The notes beneath the pieces are model-generated. The model was not told the origin of the DNA. It did not search any database and worked only from the letters and a program-made list of their open reading frames with translations. Position numbers and translations under genes: made by a program. A stretch of DNA of 11,782 nucleotides, taken from contig JAUJMI010000065.1 of assembly GCA_030446945.1 (NCBI GenBank), forward strand, positions 1 to 11,782, read 5' to 3'. Positions 1 to 6,364 of the stretch are shown here, in pieces. Source of the stretch: Longimicrobium sp. GTDB lineage: Bacteria; Gemmatimonadota; Gemmatimonadetes; Longimicrobiales; Longimicrobiaceae. Position 1 is the first letter of the stretch, and each line of letters starts with the position of its first letter.

Positions 1-237
1 GTTGGATCGTTGGTGCTCGGGGCGGGGGCGCCGGCCTTGCGGCGCCGGCCGGGCGGGGCTGGTGCGGCCGGGGGGGGGGTGCGGGTCTGGGGCCGGGAGG
101 ACAACGGCCCCCCGGCGTGGCGGGGGGGGGCGGGGGGGGGCGCACCGGGCGCGGGGTCCGGGAAACGGGGAACGACCGAGCGGACAGGGGGCAGGGGACA
201 GTCTGCGCGGGGGCGAGGGGGAGAACACCGCGTGTAG
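1..237. other. Non-coding G-run-rich region, no gene seen
   Basis: I see no credible gene here. The plus strand carries long G runs (nine or more G around 71-79 and again at 122-140), which would disrupt any natural protein; reading frames across it translate to Gly/Arg-rich low complexity. A 10-nt unit GGCGCCGGCC occurs twice, separated by TTGC, at about 28-51. Short strings such as GGGGAACG and GACAGGGGGCAGGGGACAG (about 170-201) resemble strings in the gap upstream of folP (9140-9190), which suggests shared intergenic filler rather than decayed coding sequence. Confidence 0.6.
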
Positions 238-513
238 CGCAGATGCCTCGTAGGGGCGCGATTCATCGCGCCCACCCCTGCCCTGCCTCGACCGCGGCCC
301 ATCGCACCGCCACCCGTAGGGGCAGACCTGCGTGTGACCTGCGTGGTCTGCCCACCCCCTGCCTTACCTCGCCCCCTGCCCCACCTGCCACCGTCGCAGG
401 GGCCGCCCCCACGCGGCCACCCCCGCTCCGGCCCCCGCGTCCTGCACGGATGCACGCGTGCGCCCCTCCCCCAGGTTGTTTTTGGGGGAGGGGCAGCGAG
501 GAACGAGCGGAGA
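238..513 (+). repeat. Composite intergenic repeat, copy 1
   Basis: This is one of three related intergenic blocks sharing modules in the same order. Module A is a perfect palindrome, arms GGGCGCGAT/ATCGCGCCC (254-262, 265-273). Module B (316-353) starts GTAGGGGCAGACC, holds two direct ACCTGCGTG units (326-334, 337-345) and closes with the inverted arm GGTCTGCCC (345-353). A CAGGGGCCGCCCC string follows at about 397. Module C, GCACGGATGCACG, lies near 444-456 and runs into a 12-bp hairpin (462-494) and the tail GCGAGGAACGAGCGG. It lies 3' of the M48 protease gene. The upstream hairpin module found in copies 2 and 3 is not recognisable here. There is no coding potential. Confidence 0.8.
462..494 (-). 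terminator. Perfect 12-bp hairpin 3' of the M48 protease gene
   Basis: The arms 462-473 (GCCCCTCCCCCA) and 483-494 (TGGGGGAGGGGC) are exactly complementary, with a 9-nt loop. The hairpin begins about 57 nt past the stop codon of the M48 protease, so it could end transcription or protect the 3' end of the mRNA. No U-tract follows on the minus strand, so it is not a textbook intrinsic terminator. A close relative occurs 3' of the PNP gene at 4930-4968. Confidence 0.45.
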
Positions 514-528
514 GGCGGCCCGCGGTGC

Positions 529-552
529 ATGCACTAACGCACTCACGCACTC
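529..552. repeat. Three-unit octamer tandem repeat at a stop codon
   Basis: There are three consecutive 8-nt units, ATGCACTA, ACGCACTC and ACGCACTC on the plus strand (529-536, 537-544, 545-552). The last base overlaps the end of the TAG stop of the M48 protease gene (552-554). Function is unknown; it looks like slippage-prone intergenic filler. Confidence 0.6.
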
Positions 553-1835
553 TACCGCTTGAACCGATCCGCGTACCTCTGCTCGCCCCCCGTCTCCCAC
601 GGCCGGTACGTGTTGGCGAACTCGATGCGCTCCCCCAACACAGGGTGCGACGCACGGAAGAGCTTGTACAGCGTGCCGGGGTAGGGCACGGCCAGGTTCT
701 CCGCCTGCAGCTTGGCGAAGGCCGTGGCGGCGGAGCGGTTGTCGTGCGTCAGCTCCAGGCCGAAGCGGTCGGCCTCGTGCTCGTTGTGGCGCGTCACCGC
801 GAAGACCACCGGCGTAGCCAGGAAGCTCACCGCGCCGAAGACCAGGATCAGCAGCGGGTACGACGCGATGTCCGAGAGCTGGTCGAAGCCGAAGCGCTCT
901 CGATACCGCGCGATCAGCCACCCCGCCGACGCGTGCACCGCGTAGAGGCAGAGCAGGATCAGGAGCGACACGATTCCCAGCATCATGAAGACGTGCTTCA
1001 GGATGTAGTGCCCCATCTCGTGGCCCATCACGAAGACCACCTCGCGCGAGTCCATCTTCCTCAGCAGCGTGTCCCACAGCACGATCCGCTTGCTCCCGCC
1101 GAAGCCGGTGACGTATGCGTTCACCGCCTCCGTATCCACGCTCTTGTTCACCTCGAAGACGCGCCCGCCCTCGATCCCCGCCCGCCGCGCGCTGGCCAGG
1201 ATCTGCGCCTCCAGCTGCTTGTTCTGCATCGGCCCGAAGTCGTTGTAGAGCGGGTCGATGAAGATGGGCTTCAGCCACTGTGCAGCGACGGTCAGCGGGA
1301 TGACGGCGATCGCGGTGTAGAGCCACCAGCGGCGGGGGCTTTTCTTGAGAAGGAGGTACGGGATCCAGAGCGTGGCGGCGAGCACCACGATTCCCACGCC
1401 CAGCGACTTCGCCGAGTCGCCGAACCACTTGCCGAAGCTCTGGTTGGAGAGCCCGTACGCGTGCTGGCGCACGAAGCCGCTGTAGTAGGCGAGCGGCAGG
1501 TCCAGGATCCAGGTGAGGAGCGAGAACATCGCCCCGTACAGCACCAGCGTAAAGAACCAGTTGCGCCCCACGCGCCGCGCCATGTCGCGCATCCGCGCGG
1601 AGAGGCCGGTGAACAGGATGGCCGCCGGCACCAGGAAGCCCCACAGCGTCGCGATCATCCACAGCCCGTTGCCGCTGCGGTGGTAGCGCACCGCCTTCTC
1701 GCTTGGCCTGGGCACCGGCACGTGCGCCGCCGCGGATGCCTGCGGCTGCGCCGGAGGTGCGGGCTGCTGCTGGGCGTGCGCGCCGGTCGCCAGCGCGAGA
1801 ACGAGGCACAGGGCGAGTGTGCGGAGCCGGTTCAT
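552..1835 (-). CDS. M48 family membrane zinc metalloprotease (Ste24/CAAX-protease type)
   Basis: This 427-aa integral membrane protease is of the Ste24 type. In eukaryotes the family trims prenylated CAAX proteins; bacterial members are thought to act in membrane-protein quality control, since bacterial prenylation is not established. The N-terminus has a signal-like stretch (hydrophobic residues about 7-19, possible cleavage after AHA at 19-21), then a Pro/Gln/Ala-rich linker (about 22-42). Several membrane segments follow (about 58-78, 93-111, 145-163, 170-186, 283-302, 326-347). The catalytic HEMGH is at 272-276 and the probable third zinc ligand is E354 in HEADRFG. The family strings IDPLYNDFGPM (193-203) and NAYVTGFGGSKRIVLWDTLL (239-258) precede the active site. 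The start is chosen because it opens directly on the signal peptide; no strong Shine-Dalgarno is visible. A GC-rich hairpin separates it from the small gene upstream. The substrate cannot be told. Confidence 0.95.
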   Translation of the reverse strand: MNRLRTLALCLVLALATGAHAQQQPAPPAQPQASAAAHVPVPRPSEKAVRYHRSGNGLWMIATLWGFLVPAAILFTGLSARMRDMARRVGRNWFFTLVLYGAMFSLLTWILDLPLAYYSGFVRQHAYGLSNQSFGKWFGDSAKSLGVGIVVLAATLWIPYLLLKKSPRRWWLYTAIAVIPLTVAAQWLKPIFIDPLYNDFGPMQNKQLEAQILASARRAGIEGGRVFEVNKSVDTEAVNAYVTGFGGSKRIVLWDTLLRKMDSREVVFVMGHEMGHYILKHVFMMLGIVSLLILLCLYAVHASAGWLIARYRERFGFDQLSDIASYPLLILVFGAVSFLATPVVFAVTRHNEHEADRFGLELTHDNRSAATAFAKLQAENLAVPYPGTLYKLFRASHPVLGERIEFANTYRPWETGGEQRYADRFKR

Positions 1836-1875
1836 GACGGGATGTCGTGAGATGGAGGTCCTGCGGGAAGGCGTC

Positions 1876-1902
1876 GGCCGCGCGCGTAGGTGGCGCGCGG
1901 CC
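1876..1902 (-). terminator. Perfect 10-bp GC hairpin between the small gene and the M48 protease gene
   Basis: The arms 1876-1885 (GGCCGCGCGC) and 1893-1902 (GCGCGCGGCC) pair exactly around a 7-nt loop. On the minus strand the hairpin starts 7 nt after the TGA of the 65-aa gene and ends about 40 nt before the protease start. Position and stability suit a transcription terminator or mRNA-stability element. No run of U follows, so partial read-through into the protease gene is possible. Confidence 0.5.
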
Positions 1903-1909
1903 CGGACGG

Positions 1910-2107
1910 TCAGCTCTGCGGCGGAAGCTCCTGTCCGGCCTGGAGCTGGCTGAGGATGCCGTTGAGCATCTGCTCCCTGCGCTTGAGGGCTTCGCGGTAG
2001 TCGAAGTTGTCGGTCCCCGCGATCTCGGAGTGCAGGTCGGAAAGGTACGAGCGAAGCGCGTCCGCCAGTACGGCGGCGCCTTCCGTGTCGAGCGAGAGTT
2101 GGGTCAT
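1910..2107 (-). CDS. Small conserved-looking helical protein, 65 aa, unknown function
   Basis: This short protein begins MTQLSLDTEGAAVLADALRS and ends QLQAGQELPPQS. It looks like two amphipathic helices: a first with spaced Leu/Val (about 10-31), a TDNFDYRE turn (32-39), and a second rich in Lys/Arg/Glu with Leu/Ile heptad spacing (40-56). I recall, without being able to search, that many bacteria carry small unnamed proteins with the pattern YLSDL..EI..TD...(F/Y)RE.LK.RE..L. It has no signal peptide, membrane segment or cysteine. The ATG at 2107 is supported by GGAG (2119-2116) with 8-nt spacing. Longer readings of the frame would run into the sirtuin gene and are not credible. It sits 116 nt after the sirtuin gene and 74 nt before the M48 protease. 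Function is not known. Confidence 0.75.
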   Translation of the reverse strand: MTQLSLDTEGAAVLADALRSYLSDLHSEIAGTDNFDYREALKRREQMLNGILSQLQAGQELPPQS

Positions 2108-2152
2108 CCCGGCGGCTCCGGTTGCGTTTTTGGATATGACGGTCGGTCCAGT

Positions 2153-2175
2153 CCCGCCCCGCCCCGCCCCGCCCT
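2153..2175. repeat. CCCCG pentamer tract with G-quadruplex potential
   Basis: About four and a half tandem copies of CCCCG/GCCCC lie 46-68 nt upstream of the 65-aa gene. On the minus (coding) strand this reads as five consecutive G3-G4 runs separated by single C, which meets the usual sequence pattern for an intramolecular G-quadruplex. Whether it folds or regulates is unknown. Confidence 0.5.
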
Positions 2176-2183
2176 CACGCAAT

Positions 2184-2211
2184 CCGCGTACGAACGCGGC
2201 AGCAGCCTGCC
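2184..2211 (-). other. Two overlapping small hairpins 3' of the sirtuin gene
   Basis: CCGCGT/ACGCGG (2184-2189 and 2194-2199, 4-nt loop) and GGCAG/CTGCC (2198-2202 and 2207-2211, 4-nt loop) share two bases, so only one can form fully. They begin about 12 nt past the sirtuin stop codon. They may mark the end of the amidohydrolase-sirtuin message, but both are short and no U-tract follows. Confidence 0.35.
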
Positions 2212-2223
2212 GTGACCCCCGCC

Positions 2224-3003
2224 TCACCCCACCCGCGCCCGCACCTCGTGCACCAGACGCGGCAGGAGCCCCCCCGCCGTCCCCTGCAGGAACACGTTGG
2301 CGATCCCCGTCAGCTCGCTCGTCTCGGGATTCACCTCGATGACGAACGCACCGTTCGACCGCGCGATGTGGGGCAGATCCGCCGCGGGCCAGACCGTCCC
2401 CGAGGTCCCCACCAGGAGGAGGGCGTCGCATCGCCGGGCATCGTCCCACGCGCGCTCCACCGCCACCCTGGGCAGCATCTCCCCGAACCACACCACGTCC
2501 GGCCGCAGCGGGGACCCGCACGCGGGGCACGGCGGCGGGTCGCGCTCCGTGTCGTCCTCCCCCGGAATCTCGCCGGTGAAGAGATGGCCGGCGTCCAGGC
2601 AGCGCAGGCGGCGGATGTTGCCGTGAAGCTCCACCACGTCCTCGCTGCCGGCGGCGGCGTGGAGCCCGTCCACGTTCTGCGTCACCACAGTCACGCTGGG
2701 GAGCAGACGCTGAAGCTCGGTGACGGCGAGGTGCCCGGCGTGCGGCGCGGCCTCAACGACGCGGCGGCGGCGCCATGCGTACCAGCTCCACACGCGCCGC
2801 GGGTTCGCGCGGAAGCCCTGCTCGGTCGCGAGCTCCTGCGGGTCGAACTCCGCCCACAGTCCCTCCAGCGCATCGCGAAAGGTGGGGATGCCGCTCTCCT
2901 TAGACATCCCCGCCCCCGTGGAAACGACCACCCTTCGCGCACCCGCCAGCGCGTCCGCCGCGCGGGCCAGATCTTCCGGCCGCACGGCTGCTTTCTCGCT
3001 CAT
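2224..3003 (-). CDS. cobB: Sir2-family NAD-dependent lysine deacylase (class III sirtuin type)
   Basis: This 259-aa sirtuin removes acyl groups from protein lysines using NAD+, giving nicotinamide and O-acyl-ADP-ribose. Visible motifs are GAGMS (30-34), GIPTFRD (38-44), TQNVDGLH (108-115), catalytic H127 in ELHGN, WFGEMLP (172-178), GTSGTVWPAA (199-208) and VNPE (224-227). Y75 and R78 in YAWR match the Tyr-x-x-Arg pair that in human SIRT5 and E. coli CobB binds succinyl/malonyl groups, so desuccinylase or demalonylase activity is likely. The zinc site is odd: C159 and C162 form one CxxC, but the first pair is C135-L-D-A138, so one cysteine is replaced by alanine; D137 or H140 might substitute. 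ATG at 3003 overlaps the upstream amidohydrolase stop as ATGA, indicating translational coupling. Confidence 0.96.
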   Translation of the reverse strand: MSEKAAVRPEDLARAADALAGARRVVVSTGAGMSKESGIPTFRDALEGLWAEFDPQELATEQGFRANPRRVWSWYAWRRRRVVEAAPHAGHLAVTELQRLLPSVTVVTQNVDGLHAAAGSEDVVELHGNIRRLRCLDAGHLFTGEIPGEDDTERDPPPCPACGSPLRPDVVWFGEMLPRVAVERAWDDARRCDALLLVGTSGTVWPAADLPHIARSNGAFVIEVNPETSELTGIANVFLQGTAGGLLPRLVHEVRARVG

Positions 3004-4556
3004 GCGCGGTGCACCACCTCGCCGCCGACCATGGTCAGCACGCACCTCATCGTCCGCAGCTCGTCCGCCGGAACGCCGAGCGGGTCGCGGTCCCACGCCG
3101 CGAGGTCCGCGTGGTAGCCCGGGAGGAGACGCCCCTGGCGGTCCGACTCGTTCGCCGCGTACGCCGGCCCCTCGGTGTACGCCCGCAGCGCCTCGTCGGC
3201 AGAGATGCAGTGCTCCGCGAACCATCCGCCCTGCGGCCCGCCGTCCCATCCGCGACGCGTGACGGCGGCGTAGAGTCCGGGGCGCGGATCGGCCGTCTCC
3301 ACCGGCACGTCGGAGCCGAAGGCGAGCACCATCCCCGCGCGCTTCACCGCCGCGAACGCGTAGGCGCCGCGCGAGCGCTCGTGCCCCCAGTGCCGCTCGG
3401 CGGCGGGGATGTCGGTCATCAGGTGCACCGGCTGCACCGAGGCCACGATCCCGGACCTCGCCGCGCGCTCCCACAGTTCGGGGGGGCAGAGCTGGAGGTG
3501 CTCGATGCGGTGCCGCATGGCGCGCGGCGGCGCCACGCTCCCCATCACCTCGATCGCCAGCTCCACCGCCGCGTCGCCGATCGCGTGCACCGTGGACGCG
3601 ATTCCCGCATCGGCCGCGCGGCGCACGTGCGCGCGGAACTCGTCGGAGGCGAGCGTCTGGATGCCGCGGTCGTCCGTGCTCCCCTCGTACGGCTCGCGCA
3701 GCCACGCCGTGCGCGACCCCAGCGCTCCGTCGAGGAACATCTTCACCCCGCCGAGCTTCAGCCATTCCCCGCCGAAGCCGCTGCGCACCCCCAGCTCGAT
3801 CGCCGCGTCCAGCCGCGCCAGGGGGATCGCCTGAAGGACGCGCAGGCGGAGCACGCCGTCCGCCTGCATCGCCGTGAAGTCCTCGATCCCCGTCACCTCC
3901 ACCGAGTGCACGCCCGTCAGCCCCAGCGCGTGCAGGGCGCTCTGCGCGTCCAGCAGCGCCTCGCGCACCTCCGCGGCCGACGGCACCGGGAGGTGCGCCT
4001 CCGCGAGCACCTTCGCCGTCTCCAGCAGGATCCCCGTAGGCTCGCCCGCCGCATCGCGCACGATGGTGCCGCCCTCTGGGTCGGGCGTGTCGCGCGTGAT
4101 CCCGCAACGCCGCAGCCCCTCGGAGTTCAACCACGCCCCGTGGATGTCGTGGCTCTCCAGGTAGCACGGCCGCCCGGGCACCGCCGCGTCCAGGTCCAGG
4201 CGCGACGGGAAGCGCCCCCAGCGGTGCACGTCCCACCCCAGCCCCCTGATCCACCCCTCGCCCCCGGCAGCCGCCACGGCGGCGACGCCGTCCTCCAGGG
4301 TGCGCGCGGCGTTCAGGTCCACCCGCCGCCGCGCAAGCGCCCACAGCGTCAGGTGCACGTGCGCATCGGTGAGCCCCGGCGTCACGGTCGCGCCATCCAG
4401 CCGCTCGACCGTGAAGCCGGGCTTCGCGACGGCGCGAGCCTCCTCCTCGGTCCCGAGCGCCACCACGCGCCCTTCGCGCACCAGCAGCGCCCTCACCGGT
4501 GCGTGGGTCCCCAGCACGTGGATGCGGTCTGCGACGACGATCTGGTCAGGCTGCAT
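3000..4556 (-). CDS. Amidohydrolase, YtcJ/amidohydrolase-3 type
   Basis: This is a 518-aa cytoplasmic metal-dependent hydrolase with the composite beta-sandwich/TIM-barrel layout of the amidohydrolase superfamily. Visible are a short N-terminal sandwich part (5-60), DAHVH with metal ligands H66 and H68, ESHDIHGAWLNS (134-145), VKMFLDGALGSRTA (271-284), H324 in VHAIGD, H353 in IEHLQL and D416 in FGSDVP, then the closing sandwich strand (GYHADLAAWDRDPL, 480-493). Length and motifs match the YtcJ group, whose few characterised members hydrolyse N-substituted formamides; the real substrate cannot be told. The frame is open to an ATG at 4706, but those extra 50 codons run through an intergenic hairpin, so I chose the ATG at 4556. 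No convincing Shine-Dalgarno is seen there. It is the first gene of a two-gene unit, overlapping the sirtuin gene by 4 nt. Confidence 0.94.
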   Translation of the reverse strand: MQPDQIVVADRIHVLGTHAPVRALLVREGRVVALGTEEEARAVAKPGFTVERLDGATVTPGLTDAHVHLTLWALARRRVDLNAARTLEDGVAAVAAAGGEGWIRGLGWDVHRWGRFPSRLDLDAAVPGRPCYLESHDIHGAWLNSEGLRRCGITRDTPDPEGGTIVRDAAGEPTGILLETAKVLAEAHLPVPSAAEVREALLDAQSALHALGLTGVHSVEVTGIEDFTAMQADGVLRLRVLQAIPLARLDAAIELGVRSGFGGEWLKLGGVKMFLDGALGSRTAWLREPYEGSTDDRGIQTLASDEFRAHVRRAADAGIASTVHAIGDAAVELAIEVMGSVAPPRAMRHRIEHLQLCPPELWERAARSGIVASVQPVHLMTDIPAAERHWGHERSRGAYAFAAVKRAGMVLAFGSDVPVETADPRPGLYAAVTRRGWDGGPQGGWFAEHCISADEALRAYTEGPAYAANESDRQGRLLPGYHADLAAWDRDPLGVPADELRTMRCVLTMVGGEVVHRA

Positions 4557-4630
4557 TTGGGCGAAGCGGAAAGCGGGATGTGGTACCAAGCGAGTGCGGC
4601 AAGATGGGGGCGGGCGCGGGATGGGGCAAC

Positions 4631-4987
4631 GAGCCCTCACCCGGCAGCTTACAGCTGCCACCCTCTCCCACAAACCGCCGTGGGAGAGGGGACTCGGGTC
4701 CTCCATGTGCAGCCGGGATCCTCGCGGGAGCGCGGTTCGTCGCGCCCGTGTCCGACCTCCGCCCTGCGATCGGGAATCCGTAGGGGCAGACCTGCGTGTA
4801 CCTGCGTGTCCACCCTTTCCCCCACCTCGATCCTCGTCCTCAACGCCGCCACCTCACAGGGGCCGCCCCGCGTTGCCGCCCGTGCATTCCCCCGCGACGA
4901 ACCCTGCCGCCGCGCACCGATGCACGCAAGCCGCCCCTCCCCCAGGTAGTTACTGGGGGAGGGGCGGCGAGGTGACGAGCGGGGAGG
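4631..4987 (+). repeat. Composite intergenic repeat, copy 2
   Basis: This block fills most of the gap between the amidohydrolase start and the PNP stop. Modules in order on the plus strand: CCCTCACCC (about 4635); a 7-bp hairpin GGCAGCT/AGCTGCC (4643-4649, 4653-4659); an 11-bp hairpin CCCTCTCCCAC/GTGGGAGAGGG (4661-4671, 4680-4690); a degenerate module A (about 4728-4747); module B GTAGGGGCAGACC with two ACCTGCGTG units (4790-4798, 4800-4808) but no closing inverted arm; ACAGGGGCCGCCCC (about 4855); module C GCACCGATGCACG (4915-4927); then a 16-bp hairpin (4930-4968) and the tail GCGAGGTGACGAGCGGGGAGG. The order is as in copies 1 and 3, and distances between A, B and C are similar (about 52 and 134 nt here). 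There is no coding potential. Confidence 0.85.
4930..4968 (-). terminator. Perfect 16-bp hairpin 3' of the PNP gene
   Basis: The arms 4930-4945 (GCCGCCCCTCCCCCAG) and 4953-4968 are exactly complementary around a 7-nt loop. The hairpin lies about 28 nt past the PNP stop, at the end of the yggS-divIVA-PNP unit. It is extremely stable but is followed on the minus strand by TTGCGTGC rather than a U-tract, so it may be a 3' stabiliser, a roadblock or a Rho-assisted terminator. It forms part of composite repeat copy 2. Confidence 0.5.
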
Positions 4988-4996
4988 GGCCCGCGC

Positions 4997-5815
4997 CTAC
5001 ATCCGCGCGACCACGCCCTCCACCAGGGCGGTGAGCCCCGGCTCCGCGCCGCGCGCCGTGGCGATGATCCGCTCGATGTTCGCCACCTCCAGCGCGTCCG
5101 GAAGGCAGGCGTCGGTGATGATGGAGACGCCCATCACCCGCATCCCCCCGTGGATCGCGACGATGACTTCGGGGACGGTGGACATCCCCACCACGTCGGC
5201 GCCCATCGCGCGCAGCATGCGGTACTCGGCGCGCGTCTCCAGGTTGGGCCCGGGCACGGCCACGTACACCCCGCTGCGCAGCGGGATACGCCGCTCCATC
5301 GCCACCTCGCGCGCCAGCGCCTGGAGCTCGAGGTCGTACACCTGCGACATGTCCGGAAAGCGCGGGCCGAGCGTGTCGTCGTTGGCGCCGATCAGCGGGT
5401 TCTCGCCCAGCAGGTTGATGTGGTCCGCGATCAGCACCAGGTCGCCCGGGCTCCAGAAGGGGTTCATCCCCCCGCACGCGTTGGAGACGATCAGCGTCCC
5501 CGCGCCCAGCGCGCGCATCACGCGGACGGGAAAGGTCACCTGCTGCAGCGAGTAGCCCTCGTAGCGGTGGAACCGCCCCTGCATCGCCACGACGGGCCGT
5601 CCGCCCAGCCGCCCCAGCAGGAGGCGCCCCGTGTGCGACTCCACGGTGGAGAGCGGGAAGTGCGGGATCTCCGCGTAGGGGATCTCCGTCTCCACCTCGA
5701 TGCGGTCCGCGAGCCCGCCGAGCCCCGTGCCCAGGATGATGCCCGCCTCCGGCCGGAGCGTGCTCCGCGCCTGGATGGCGTCAACAGCCTCCGCGATCCG
5801 TGCCCTCAGCTCCAC
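4997..5815 (-). CDS. punA: Purine nucleoside phosphorylase (trimeric class I type)
   Basis: This 272-aa enzyme performs phosphorolysis of purine (deoxy)nucleosides to base plus (deoxy)ribose-1-phosphate in purine salvage. Motifs fit the trimeric NP-I group: LGTGLGG (28-34), ESHTGRL (59-65), [11 protein letters not shown] (79-89) with the phosphate-binding His83, SNACGGMNP (111-119), [14 protein letters not shown] (189-202) with E193, [12 protein letters not shown] (205-216) with M211, and SIITDACLP (231-239). D235 occupies the place of Asn243 of human PNP, a residue that recognises 6-oxopurines, so the base preference may be broader. The start is GTG, directly after the DivIVA-gene TGA (TGAGTG), with GGAG at 5825-5822, 6 nt upstream. 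It is the last gene of the unit. The bases it releases could feed the Hpt encoded in the same window. Confidence 0.96.
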   Translation of the reverse strand: MELRARIAEAVDAIQARSTLRPEAGIILGTGLGGLADRIEVETEIPYAEIPHFPLSTVESHTGRLLLGRLGGRPVVAMQGRFHRYEGYSLQQVTFPVRVMRALGAGTLIVSNACGGMNPFWSPGDLVLIADHINLLGENPLIGANDDTLGPRFPDMSQVYDLELQALAREVAMERRIPLRSGVYVAVPGPNLETRAEYRMLRAMGADVVGMSTVPEVIVAIHGGMRVMGVSIITDACLPDALEVANIERIIATARGAEPGLTALVEGVVARM

Positions 5816-6364
5816 TCAGCTCTCCCCATCGCTGCCCTCGCCCTCGGCGGCCTCGGCGCGTTCGCCCCCGCCCTGCCCCTCCGCCTCCAGGCGGGTGAGG
5901 GTGGCGGTGAGCCCCTCCTCCTGCTCGATCTCGCCGAGCTGCCGCTCCACCATCGCGCGGAAGATGCGCAGGAAGCGCACGCGCTGCCCCTGGATCCGCC
6001 GCAGCGCCTCCAGCGCGAGCGACACCTGGCGCTTGGCGTCGGAGACGATGCGCTCCCCCTGCGAGCGCGCCTCGCGCAGCAGGAGGTCGGCCTCGCGGCG
6101 CGCCTGGTCGCGCATGTCCTCGCGCAGCTGCTGGGCGGAGACGAGCGCCTCGTTCATGGCGCGCTCACGGTCGCGGTACTCCGCCATGGAGCCGGACATC
6201 GCGTCCACCTTGCCGGCCAGCGCGCCGTTCTGCCGCACGAGCTCTTCCATGCGGCTGGCGACGACTTCCAGGAAGTTGTCGACGGATTCCGTGTCGTACC
6301 CGCGCATCACGCGGCGGAAGTCGCCTTTCTTCTTGCGAACGTCGAGCGGTGTAAGATCGATCAT
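5816..6364 (-). CDS. DivIVA-domain coiled-coil protein
   Basis: This 182-aa cytoplasmic protein opens with the DivIVA-type N-terminal signature: MIDLTPLDVRKKK (1-13), FRRVMRGYDTESVDNFLEVV (16-35). A long charged coiled coil follows (about 30-160) and an acidic Gly/Glu/Ser tail ends it. Family members bind curved membrane at poles and division sites and recruit division, polar-growth or chromosome-anchoring factors; which role applies here is unknown. It overlaps the upstream yggS stop by 4 nt (ATGA) and abuts the PNP start without a gap, so the three genes are surely co-transcribed. YggS and DivIVA also neighbour each other in the Gram-positive yggS-sepF-ylmG-ylmH-divIVA cluster; here the genes between are absent. 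It could instead be described as a GpsB/DivIVA-like protein. Confidence 0.9.
   Translation of the reverse strand: MIDLTPLDVRKKKGDFRRVMRGYDTESVDNFLEVVASRMEELVRQNGALAGKVDAMSGSMAEYRDRERAMNEALVSAQQLREDMRDQARREADLLLREARSQGERIVSDAKRQVSLALEALRRIQGQRVRFLRIFRAMVERQLGEIEQEEGLTATLTRLEAEGQGGGERAEAAEGEGSDGES

Noticed and set aside
326..345. Short direct repeats in module B as a CRISPR or iteron array
   Set aside because: There are only two 9-nt units, with 1-2 nt between them, no spacers, no cas or rep gene nearby, and the same layout in three intergenic places.
117..1850. 577-codon plus-strand frame through the G-rich region and opposite the M48 protease
   Set aside because: It crosses homopolymer runs and the composite repeat, then reads antisense to an intact protease; no domain is seen.
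4557..4706. Upstream ATG extending the amidohydrolase by 50 residues
   Set aside because: The added codons translate the 4661-4690 hairpin and Pro/Arg-rich spacer. The family N-terminus begins at the ATG at 4556.
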